Assembly: GCA_015059245.1 (NCBI GenBank)
Contig: SVAU01000001.1
Location: 62,001-126,000, forward strand
Reading direction: 5' to 3'
DNA length: 64,000 nucleotides
Origin: Bacillota bacterium
GTDB taxonomy: Bacteria > Bacillota_I > Bacilli_A > RF39 > UBA660
The position numbers and the translations under genes were made by a program. Below the pieces are notes generated by a model. It was not told the origin of the DNA. It was given only the letters and a program-made list of their open reading frames with translations, and made no database searches. Shown one piece after another: positions 34,872-42,616 of the stretch (position 1 is its first letter; every line of letters begins with the position of its first letter).

Positions 34872-35933
34872 ATGAAAAAGCTTTTGTTATTTGCAATAGG
34901 GGTGTTCTTTACTTTTTCTGGTATTGCTAGTGCTGCAACAGTAGATTGTAATATTTTTGGTGAAGGTACTGTTAATGGTGTTCATAGCTATGATTGTTAT
35001 GTAGGAGAAATGCAAGATGATGTTGTTTTCAGTTTCTTATCTGGTGAATTTGGATTGCCTGAAGGCTTAATGGAATATAGTGAAAAAGCAGCATTTAAAT
35101 TGACTTATGATGATGGTACTACTAATGTTACTGATGTAAAACTATATAATATATCAACTGGAGAAATAATTACTGATACTTCAGAAGAAAATTTAAGAAG
35201 ATTATTTGACGTTTCTTATGGATCAACTATTACTAATAGACAATGGTCTGATAAAATTGAATTGTCTTCAATGACAGAGGGAGCTATTTATAGATATACT
35301 GCTACTGGTACTGTTCAATTTCCTGAAATAGTTAATGATTTAGGTAAAAACGTTATGATTTATTTAAAAGAACGTGATGATGGTGGATATGATGAGGAAA
35401 TTTGTCCTATGAAGAAACTTAATTCACAAGCTATAACAACTTCTTATAATGAATATACTAATGGTGAAGCTTTTAATATTATGTATAAAAGTTTAAGTAA
35501 TGCAGATTTCTTGGCTGCTGTTGATACTACAGATGTTGTTAAATTAAGTCCTTATAACGAGGGAGATACTTTAGTTTATCAGTTTGAAAAATATTTGTAT
35601 AATGATACAAATCAAGATATAAAACTTACTTTATATACTACTTTTGCTGGAAATAATCCTAAATATGAAGTTGTTACTATACCAAAAAATACGATCTATG
35701 CATTTGATTGGATGATTGATTCTATTACTGTTGGTGATACAACTAATAATGGTGGAAATGGTAATAACACAGGAAATACTGGAAATACTGGCAATACTGG
35801 TAATACTAGTAACACTGAAAACAACCCTAATACAGGTGCAAGCATATCTATTGTTAGTATTACTTTTGTTATAATAATATCAGCGTTATTATTATTTGTT
35901 GCTGAAAGAAAAAAATCTATTAAGAGAATATAA
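34872..35933 (+). CDS. Cell-wall-anchored surface protein with NPNTG sorting signal
   Basis: This 353-residue protein has a Sec signal peptide (LLLFAIGVFFTFSGIASAA), an extracellular beta-rich region, an Asn/Gly/Thr linker with repeated GNT triplets (~295-315), then NPNTG, a hydrophobic span (SIVSITFVIIISALLLFV) and a basic tail (ERKKSIKRI). That is the layout of a sortase substrate with a variant LPXTG box. No sortase is in the window. An extended -10 (TGGTATAAT, 34834) lies upstream. Confidence 0.85.
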   Translation: MKKLLLFAIGVFFTFSGIASAATVDCNIFGEGTVNGVHSYDCYVGEMQDDVVFSFLSGEFGLPEGLMEYSEKAAFKLTYDDGTTNVTDVKLYNISTGEIITDTSEENLRRLFDVSYGSTITNRQWSDKIELSSMTEGAIYRYTATGTVQFPEIVNDLGKNVMIYLKERDDGGYDEEICPMKKLNSQAITTSYNEYTNGEAFNIMYKSLSNADFLAAVDTTDVVKLSPYNEGDTLVYQFEKYLYNDTNQDIKLTLYTTFAGNNPKYEVVTIPKNTIYAFDWMIDSITVGDTTNNGGNGNNTGNTGNTGNTGNTSNTENNPNTGASISIVSITFVIIISALLLFVAERKKSIKRI

Positions 35934-35960
35934 AAAAACTACTCGATTGAGTAGTTTTTA
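35934..35960. terminator. Bidirectional terminator
   Basis: AAAAACTACTC-GATT-GAGTAGTTTTT serves the surface-protein gene (plus) and tRNA-Lys (minus); nearly the same hairpin follows the tRNA unit at 32712. Confidence 0.85.
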
Positions 35961-35968
35961 TTTTTAAA

Positions 35969-36044
35969 TGGTGGGGCGTTAGGGATTCGAACCCTAGACC
36001 CACTGATTAAGAGTCAGTTGCTCTACCAACTGAGCTAACGCCCC
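35969..36044 (-). tRNA. tRNA-Lys (anticodon CTT)
   Basis: Acceptor GGGGCGT pairs with ACGCCCC, with A-CCA encoded. The anticodon loop is CTCTTAA, and GGTTCGAATCC forms the T arm. Confidence 0.97.
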
Positions 36045-36168
36045 ATTTGCTTGGTACGTATTAAATTATACAACAATAAAAACAAAAATACTAGTACAAA
36101 TTTAAAAAAAGTTTAATATATAAAAAAATAATAAAATATGTTATTATATGAAGTAGGAGTTGGTTGTG

Positions 36169-36486
36169 ATGTTTAAAGAATTAGATTACAAATCAAAAGT
36201 TGAAGTAATGAAAAAGTATGCCAAGACTAATAAGGGAAAAGGTTTATCTAGTACATTAGATAGATTACTTATTGAAGCAGTTATACTATTTGTTTCTTCT
36301 ATATTAATAATTGGAGCTGTTATAATTACTGATTGGCCTTTATGGACATTGGGTGTAGCAGGTATGACTTTTATATTTGGCTTAATATTTTTTATTGGAC
36401 AATATAAAATCAGAAATAAGGAATACAACAAATTTTTATCACAGTTAAATAAAAGTGAAAAAAATAAGTTGACTAAGCGTAAATAA
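36169..36486 (+). CDS. Small membrane protein
   Basis: This 105-residue protein of unknown function has two membrane spans (AVILFVSSILIIGAVIITDW and WTLGVAGMTFIFGLIFFIGQ) flanked by basic ends. I chose ATG 36169, 9 bases from AGGAG; GTG 36166 is possible. The leader GGAGTTGGTTGT is shared with the gene at 31339. The stop lies 32 bases before tRNA-Ser. Confidence 0.7.
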   Translation: MFKELDYKSKVEVMKKYAKTNKGKGLSSTLDRLLIEAVILFVSSILIIGAVIITDWPLWTLGVAGMTFIFGLIFFIGQYKIRNKEYNKFLSQLNKSEKNKLTKRK

Positions 36487-36517
36487 TTAGTTATAATTTA
36501 TTTGTTACCTTGGTTAT

Positions 36518-36608
36518 GGAGCAGTACTCAAGAGGCTGAAGAGGCGCCCCTGCTAAGGGTGTAGGTCGGGTAACTGGCGCGAGAGTTCAAATCTCTCCTG
36601 CTCCGCCA
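36518..36608 (+). tRNA. tRNA-Ser (anticodon GCT)
   Basis: At 91 bases it has the long variable arm of class II tRNAs (GTGTAGGTCGGGTAACTGGC). Acceptor GGAGCAG pairs with CTGCTCC, with G-CCA encoded. The anticodon loop is CTGCTAA. Confidence 0.97.
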
Positions 36609-36619
36609 TCGAGTTAATT

Positions 36620-36645
36620 AACTACCATTAATTGGTAGTTTTTTT
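36620..36645 (+). terminator. Terminator of tRNA-Ser
   Basis: AACTACCA-TTAAT-TGGTAGTT followed by TTTTT. Confidence 0.88.
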
Positions 36646-36983
36646 GTGTATAAAAATAGTTTATGTAAACATACAATAAAGTTATATATTTAGGTCTTGT
36701 TTTTATTTTTTAAATAGTGTATATTGTTCTCTTGGTTTAATTATACCAAGATGAAAATGATGGGTATTTTACTTTGGGGATTGTTTCGGTATTCATTATT
36801 TTTGATTATAAACAAATGTTTTTAATACTATAAAAATACTAAGGTTTAGAGTTGCGTTTATAAACTTTATTTGTTTTTTAGGTAGAGGAGAAACATATTA
36901 ATGTAAAGATTGTAAAAACTATTAAATAATAGTTAAAATAACCCTGATAATATGTTAAAATTTTATAGTAGGAGGAATAGCAA
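36646..36983 (+). promoter_or_regulatory. Long upstream region of pflB
   Basis: These 338 bases contain no convincing ORF. Visible elements are a hairpin CTTGGT-TTAATTAT-ACCAAG (36731-36750), a dyad-like GTTTATGTAAACAT (36659-36672) and the ribosome site AGGAGGAA before ATG. Anaerobic or redox control would fit pflB, but I recognise no named operator or riboswitch. Confidence 0.45.
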
Positions 36984-39215
36984 ATGAAAGAAGAATGGAA
37001 AGGTTTTATAGAAGGGGCATGGTGTAATGAAGTTAACGTAAGTGACTTTATTAAAAGAAACTATGTACCTTATGATGGGGCTGATACTTTTTTAGTAGGA
37101 AAAACTGAAAAAACTAGTAAAGTATGGTCTAAGTGTGAAGATTTATTAAAAGAAGAATTAGAAAAACATGTACTTGATATAGATACTGATCATATGTCTG
37201 GAATTAATGCTTTTGAAGCTGGATATATTGATCAAGAAAATGAAACTATAGTTGGTTTACAAACTGATGCTCCTTTAAAAAGAATCGTTAATCCATATGG
37301 TGGTATGAGAATGGTTTATTCTGAATTAGAAGCTTATGGATATAAATTAAATGAAAATGTAGACAAATACTTTAATGAATTTAGAAAAAGCCATAATCAA
37401 GGCGTTTTTGATGCTTATACTAAAGATATTAGAGCAGCAAGACATGTTGGTTTATTAACTGGATTACCTGATGCTTATGGACGTGGAAGAATTATTGGAG
37501 ATTATAGAAGAATAGCATTATATGGTATTGATTATTTAATGGAATGCAAGAAGAATGATTGGGATAACATGGTTATAGATGTTATGGACGATGAAACAAT
37601 GCGTTTAAGAGAAGAAATATCAATGCAATATAGAGCATTAGATCAAATTAAGAAGATGGCAGCTAAGTATGGTTGTGATATTTCTAAACCTGCTCAAAAT
37701 TCTAAAGAAGCTGTTCAATGGACTTATTTTGGTTATTTAGCTGCTATTAAAGAAAATAATGGTGCCGCTATGTCTTTAGGTAGAGTAGATTCATTCTTTG
37801 ATATATATTTTAATAGAGATTTAGAAAATGGAACTATAACAGAAGAAGAAGTTCAAGAGTTAATTGACCAATTTGTTATTAAATTAAGATTAGCTAGACA
37901 TTTAAGAACTCCTGAATATGATGAATTATTTAGTGGAGATCCAACTTGGGTTACTTGTTCTATTGGTGGTGTTACTAATGAAGGAAAGAGTATGGTTACT
38001 AAGACTTCTTATAGAATCTTACATACTTTAACTAATTTAGATCCAGCACCAGAACCAAATATGACTGTATTATGGAGTCAAAGTTTACCTAAGAACTTTA
38101 AAAAATATTGTGCAAAGATGAGTATTGTAACTGATTCAATTCAATATGAAAATGATGATGTTATGAGACCAATATATGGTGATGATTATACTATTGCTTG
38201 TTGTGTATCTGCGATGAGAAGTGGTAAAGACATGCAATTCTTTGGAGCTCGTTGTAACTTAGCAAAAGCACTACTTTATTCAATTAATGGTGGTGTAGAT
38301 GAAATGAAAGGTGATCTAGTAGTTAAAGGATTCGATAAGATGACTGATGAATACTTAGATTACAATAAAGTAAAAGATGCATACTTTAAGATGTTAGAAG
38401 TGGTATGTAAAACATATAGTGATGCAATGAATATTATTCATTACATGCATGATAAATATGCATATGAAGCTGGACAAATGGCTTTACATGACACTAAAGT
38501 TGGTAGATTAATGGCTTATGGTGTTGCTGGTTTATCAGTAGTAGCTGATTCATTATCTGCTATTAAATATGCTAAAGTTAAACCTATTCGTAATGAAGAA
38601 GGTATTGCTGTAGATTTTGAAATCGAAGGAGATTTCCCTAAATATGGTAATGATGATGATAGAGTAGATAATATTGCTGTAGAAGTATTAGAAAAAGTTT
38701 ATAAAGAACTTGCTTCACATAAATGTTATAGAAATGCTACTCCAACATTATCAGTACTAACTATTACATCTAATGTAGTTTATGGTACTAAGACAGGGTC
38801 TACTCCTGATGGTAGAAAAGCTGGTGTTGCATTTGCTCCAGGAGCTAACCCAATGCATGGTAGAGATTGTAGTGGAGCTATAGCTTCATTAAACTCAGTA
38901 GCTAAGATAAATTATCCTGATTGTTGTAGAGATGGTGTATCTAATACATTTACTGTTATACCTGGTGCTTTAGGTGCTAATGAAGAAGAAAGAATAGATA
39001 ATTTAGTTACATTACTTGATGGATATTTTGTACAAGATGCTCATCATTTAAATGTTAACGTATTAAATAGAGAAATGTTAATTGATGCTATGGAAAATCC
39101 TGATAAATATCCATTATTAACTATTAGAGTTTCTGGATATGCAGTAAGATTCAATAGATTAACAAGAAAACAACAAGAAGAAGTAATATCAAGAACATTC
39201 CACGAAAAGGTATAG
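36984..39215 (+). CDS. pflB: Pyruvate formate-lyase (formate acetyltransferase)
   Basis: This 743-residue glycyl-radical enzyme converts pyruvate and CoA to acetyl-CoA and formate during anaerobic fermentation. [20 protein letters not shown] carries the adjacent catalytic cysteines, and [13 protein letters not shown] near the C-terminus contains the radical glycine. Full length is normal for PflB. The activating enzyme gene starts one base after its stop. It implies a strictly or facultatively anaerobic organism. Confidence 0.97.
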   Translation: MKEEWKGFIEGAWCNEVNVSDFIKRNYVPYDGADTFLVGKTEKTSKVWSKCEDLLKEELEKHVLDIDTDHMSGINAFEAGYIDQENETIVGLQTDAPLKRIVNPYGGMRMVYSELEAYGYKLNENVDKYFNEFRKSHNQGVFDAYTKDIRAARHVGLLTGLPDAYGRGRIIGDYRRIALYGIDYLMECKKNDWDNMVIDVMDDETMRLREEISMQYRALDQIKKMAAKYGCDISKPAQNSKEAVQWTYFGYLAAIKENNGAAMSLGRVDSFFDIYFNRDLENGTITEEEVQELIDQFVIKLRLARHLRTPEYDELFSGDPTWVTCSIGGVTNEGKSMVTKTSYRILHTLTNLDPAPEPNMTVLWSQSLPKNFKKYCAKMSIVTDSIQYENDDVMRPIYGDDYTIACCVSAMRSGKDMQFFGARCNLAKALLYSINGGVDEMKGDLVVKGFDKMTDEYLDYNKVKDAYFKMLEVVCKTYSDAMNIIHYMHDKYAYEAGQMALHDTKVGRLMAYGVAGLSVVADSLSAIKYAKVKPIRNEEGIAVDFEIEGDFPKYGNDDDRVDNIAVEVLEKVYKELASHKCYRNATPTLSVLTITSNVVYGTKTGSTPDGRKAGVAFAPGANPMHGRDCSGAIASLNSVAKINYPDCCRDGVSNTFTVIPGALGANEEERIDNLVTLLDGYFVQDAHHLNVNVLNREMLIDAMENPDKYPLLTIRVSGYAVRFNRLTRKQQEEVISRTFHEKV

Positions 39216-39216
39216 T

Positions 39217-39930
39217 ATGAAAGGTTCTGTTGATTCAATTGAAACTTTTGGTTTAGTTGATGGACCTGGAATTCGTACTGTAGTATTTCTAAATGGTTGT
39301 AGTTTAAGATGCAAATTTTGTCATAACCCTGAAACTTGGAAAATTAAAGAACTAAACTATACTAGTGAAGAAATAGTAGAAAAAGTAAAAAGAAGTAAAC
39401 CATATTTTAAAAATGGTGGAGGAGTTACTTTTTCTGGGGGAGAACCTTTAATACAGTATGAATTCTTACTTAATACTTGTAAATTATTAAAAAAAGAAGA
39501 TATACATATTGCTTTAGATACTGCTGGAATAGGCATGGGTGAATATACTGAATTATTCCAAAATATAGATATGGTTTTATTAGATATAAAACATATAGAT
39601 AGAGAAGGCTATCAAGAAATAACAGGTACTGATAAATTCTTAAACTTTATGGAATTTGTTAAAGAACTTAATAAAACCAATTTAGAAGTATGGATTAGAC
39701 AAGTAATTGTGCCCGGCATTAATGATAATAGTGATTATATTAAAAATTTATCTACATTTATAAAAGATAATATTAATAATGTTACTAGAGTAGACTTCTT
39801 ACCTTATCATAAGATGGGAATAGAAAAGTATAATAAACTTGGTATAGAAGATCCTTATAAAGATATACCAGCTATGGATAAAGATAAATGTGATTTGTTA
39901 TATAAAGAATTTTTAGAAGAATTTAAATAA
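39217..39930 (+). CDS. pflA: Pyruvate formate-lyase activating enzyme
   Basis: This 237-residue radical-SAM enzyme abstracts hydrogen from the PflB glycine to generate its radical. CSLRCKFCHNPE gives the CxxxCxxC iron-sulfur motif, and GGGVTFSGGEPL is the conserved SAM-binding segment. Length is typical. It forms a two-gene operon with pflB and ends at a terminator. Confidence 0.97.
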   Translation: MKGSVDSIETFGLVDGPGIRTVVFLNGCSLRCKFCHNPETWKIKELNYTSEEIVEKVKRSKPYFKNGGGVTFSGGEPLIQYEFLLNTCKLLKKEDIHIALDTAGIGMGEYTELFQNIDMVLLDIKHIDREGYQEITGTDKFLNFMEFVKELNKTNLEVWIRQVIVPGINDNSDYIKNLSTFIKDNINNVTRVDFLPYHKMGIEKYNKLGIEDPYKDIPAMDKDKCDLLYKEFLEEFK

Positions 39931-39944
39931 TTCTTCTTTTTTTT
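39916..39944 (+). terminator. Terminator of the pfl operon
   Basis: GAAGAATT-TAAAT-AATTCTTC with a run of T residues, overlapping the stop codon. Confidence 0.88.
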
Positions 39945-40033
39945 ACGTAAAATTATAGAATATTTATTTAAAAATTTGCATTATTTATGATAATGTGTTA
40001 GTTTTAATGTAGATTTGAAAGGAAGTGATATAT

Positions 40034-40123
40034 ATGGATAGCAGTAGTCTCCAGTTGTATAGTTTAATTAAATATATTGGTATTGTTAGAAATAATATTA
40101 CTTCATTGTGTGATAATAAATAA
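40034..40123 (+). CDS. Possible 29-residue peptide gene
   Basis: AAAGGAAGTGATATAT places a good ribosome site before ATG 40034. The frame encodes 29 residues (MDSSSLQLYSLIKYIGIVRN...) ending TAATAA. It occupies the ~300-base gap between pflA and the gene at 40231. It could be a leader peptide, because an inverted repeat starts two bases after its stop, or a chance ORF. Confidence 0.45.
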   Translation: MDSSSLQLYSLIKYIGIVRNNITSLCDNK

Positions 40124-40125
40124 TA

Positions 40126-40184
40126 AACAATACCTAATTAGTTTTTTCGTGTATGAAAATCGAATAAAAGCGGTATTGTTTTTT
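40126..40184 (+). promoter_or_regulatory. Inverted repeat with T run after the small ORF
   Basis: AACAATACC (40126-40134) and GGTATTGTT (40172-40180) are exact complements separated by 37 bases, and TTTT follows. It may be a long-loop terminator or attenuator for the 40231 gene. Confidence 0.5.
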
Positions 40185-40230
40185 GTTTGGAAAAAACATA
40201 AAAGATATAGAAAGAGATGGTGAATAAAAA

Positions 40231-40923
40231 ATGAAAATAATAACTAATACAAAATTATATGGAAAAGTATGTTATGTACAAGTTAAAGATGTATTATTTT
40301 TAGCTAGATATACAGGAAATAAAAGATTAATGCAAGATTATTTAAATTCAATTAATAACGGTAAAAGTGATAATGAATTTATTAAAGTGAGTGGGGATAG
40401 TTATATAAGAGCATTTGAATTATGTGATTATATTATTGACTTTAGTGAATACAGTAGAAGAGATATTGGTGTTAATTATTTAAGTAATATGGTTAAAACT
40501 AAAGTTTATGCTATGCCTAAAGATAAGAGAGATCAAGAAGGTTTAGATTATCAAATAGAAGGTGTAAGAGATATTATTTCTTATAAAAGAGGAGAATTAG
40601 ACTATAGAATACCTTTAGTACCAAATGGTAAAATGGAAATACTAAGTAAAGATAAAAGATTCGTATTCGAAAGTACTATTATAGATGGTTGTTTTTCGTT
40701 AAAGACTGTCGATGGTAGTGATATAGAAAAGAGTGATTATCAATTATTCTTAGATGAATGTATTGATAGAACTTATACTACTTTATATCCAGATTGTGAT
40801 GAGAGAGACTTTAGTACTTTTGTTACTGGAAATACTGTTGTTTTAAATATTAAGAAACATAATGTAAAAAAGAAAAAAGGAGTAGTAAGTAAGATACTTG
40901 CTAAAATAAAAAAAGAAGATTAA
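40231..40923 (+). CDS. Hypothetical soluble protein
   Basis: This 230-residue protein matches no family I recognise. It has no signal peptide or membrane span. The N-terminal ~75 residues are mixed alpha/beta; residues ~105-200 are beta-rich with several Cys and Asp (YPDCDERDFSTFVTGN); the C-terminus is a basic tail (VKKKKGVVSKILAKIKK) that may bind membrane or nucleic acid. It ends at a bidirectional terminator. Confidence 0.65.
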   Translation: MKIITNTKLYGKVCYVQVKDVLFLARYTGNKRLMQDYLNSINNGKSDNEFIKVSGDSYIRAFELCDYIIDFSEYSRRDIGVNYLSNMVKTKVYAMPKDKRDQEGLDYQIEGVRDIISYKRGELDYRIPLVPNGKMEILSKDKRFVFESTIIDGCFSLKTVDGSDIEKSDYQLFLDECIDRTYTTLYPDCDERDFSTFVTGNTVVLNIKKHNVKKKKGVVSKILAKIKKED

Positions 40924-40937
40924 TTCTTCTTTTTTTT
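40912..40937. terminator. Bidirectional terminator
   Basis: AAAGAAGA-TTAAT-TCTTCTTT flanked by A and T runs, between convergent genes ending at 40923 and 40939. Confidence 0.85.
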
Positions 40938-40938
40938 G

Positions 40939-41808
40939 TTATTTTAAAACTACATCTGATAACTTAGTAATAAAGTCATTCATTATTGTTAAGTAATTAT
41001 CTTTATTATTTCTTTCTTGATCTGTTAGTGTATGCATCATATTTATTTCTATTAATTCAGCTTTATAGTTATCTACTAAATCTTTAACACTGTCTGATAC
41101 TTTGTTTTTATCTGCAACAAATATCTTAGTATATGTTTTATTTTTAAATTTATTTTTAATACTACTAGTTATATTACTTTCACTACTAATGTTTATTACA
41201 TTAAATCCATATCTTTCTAGGAATCCTAGAGAGTCGTATGCTATTACTATAGTTTCTGATTTACTATGAATTGCTGATCTAGCTATATTTCTTAGTTCAG
41301 CATCTAAAGTAGTTAAATCTTCTTCTAATTTAGCATAATTTTGTTCAATTTCTTCAGCCGCATATTTTGATGAACTTAATTCTTCTAAATCTGATTTAAT
41401 AGTATTAGCTAACATTAAGTAATTATTTGGATTTAACCATATTTCTTCAACACCATATTTATAATTCATACCATAAGATACATCAATGATTTGCATCTTT
41501 TTATTCTTGTTTATAAATGTTTTAGCTATTTCTTTTTCATTACTTAATCCGTTATATACAAATAAAGTAGTTTCTTTAGAATATTCTTTTATTTGTTTAT
41601 CTGTTAATTCATATTTAGATATATCTACATCATTAGGATAGATACTATTTATTTTACTATGTTCTCCGTATAATCTATCTACTAAGTATTCAACTGGATA
41701 TACTGTAGTAGTTATGTTTGAACCATCTAATTTATTTGTATCAAAACAACCAGTTAATAAAAATAATGATAATATACTTAAAAATGTTAATAATAATTTC
41801 TTTTTCAT
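40939..41808 (-). CDS. TroA/ZnuA-like substrate-binding lipoprotein lacking metal ligands
   Basis: This 289-residue lipoprotein has the lipobox LLTGC (Cys21). The fold pattern of zinc/manganese-binding proteins is clear: TTVYPVEYLVDRLYGE, a second lobe with VIAYDSLGFLERYGF and a long connecting helix. The places where this family carries its histidine ligands read DISKYELT (62-69), EIWLNP (122-127) and AYDSLGF (190-196), all without histidine. No permease or ATPase is adjacent. It may bind another ligand or act as a regulator. Confidence 0.8.
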   Translation of the reverse strand: MKKKLLLTFLSILSLFLLTGCFDTNKLDGSNITTTVYPVEYLVDRLYGEHSKINSIYPNDVDISKYELTDKQIKEYSKETTLFVYNGLSNEKEIAKTFINKNKKMQIIDVSYGMNYKYGVEEIWLNPNNYLMLANTIKSDLEELSSSKYAAEEIEQNYAKLEEDLTTLDAELRNIARSAIHSKSETIVIAYDSLGFLERYGFNVINISSESNITSSIKNKFKNKTYTKIFVADKNKVSDSVKDLVDNYKAELIEINMMHTLTDQERNNKDNYLTIMNDFITKLSDVVLK

Positions 41809-41957
41809 ATATGTCCTCCTAAGACCATTTACTTTTATAATTTTACTATAAATAATAGTTTTTGTAAATGTACTATAACTTTCTTTTATATGTGTAAATG
41901 CTTGAAAAATCTAGTAAATAAGGGGAATATTTGATATAATGATTGAGGTGATAAAAT

Positions 41958-42608
41958 ATGGATTTCTTAAATAAGTTTGGAATTAATATTAAAGATAAAG
42001 AATTGTTACTTAGAGCATTAACTCATTCTTCTTATTCTAATGAACATAATTGTCTTAATTATGAAAGATTAGAGTTTTTAGGCGATGCTGTATTACAAAT
42101 ATTAATGAGTGATTATTTATATAATAATATGGAACTTAATGAAGGTGATATGAGTAAGACTAGGGCTTCTTATGTATGTGAATCTGCTTGTGTTAAATAT
42201 GCAGAAGCTATTAATTATAAACCATATATTAGAGTTGGACATGGTCAAATAAATAATATTAATGATACTATTGTAGCTGATATATTTGAAGCTATTATGG
42301 GATGTATTTATTTGGATCAAGGATTAGATGCTGCTAGATTGTTATTTGAACAAGTTGTTATACCTTGTGTTAAGAATAATAGTATATTTTTAGGAGATTA
42401 TAAAAGTAAGTTACAAGAACTAGTTCAAACAACTAAAAAGTCTTTAGAATATAGATTAATTGGAGAATCAGGACCTGCTCATGATAAAGTTTTTGAGGTT
42501 GAAGTAGTTATAGATGAAATTATCTATGGTAGAGGTACTGGTAAATCTAAAAAAGAAGCAGAACAAAATGCTGCTATGGATGCTTACAATAAACAAGCTA
42601 AAGTTTAG
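41958..42608 (+). CDS. rnc: Ribonuclease III
   Basis: This 216-residue enzyme cleaves double-stranded RNA, including rRNA precursors. ERLEFLGDAVLQIL is the catalytic signature, and DIFEAIMGCIYLD carries the second acidic pair. The C-terminal ~70 residues form the double-stranded RNA-binding domain (GTGKSKKEAEQNAAMDA). GAGGTGAT precedes ATG. smc follows after 8 bases, the same order as in Bacillus. Confidence 0.97.
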   Translation: MDFLNKFGINIKDKELLLRALTHSSYSNEHNCLNYERLEFLGDAVLQILMSDYLYNNMELNEGDMSKTRASYVCESACVKYAEAINYKPYIRVGHGQINNINDTIVADIFEAIMGCIYLDQGLDAARLLFEQVVIPCVKNNSIFLGDYKSKLQELVQTTKKSLEYRLIGESGPAHDKVFEVEVVIDEIIYGRGTGKSKKEAEQNAAMDAYNKQAKV

Positions 42609-42616
42609 GTGATTAT

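Noticed and set aside
36646..36983. Riboswitch upstream of pflB
   Set aside because: Only one simple hairpin and a short dyad are visible; no known riboswitch consensus is recognised.
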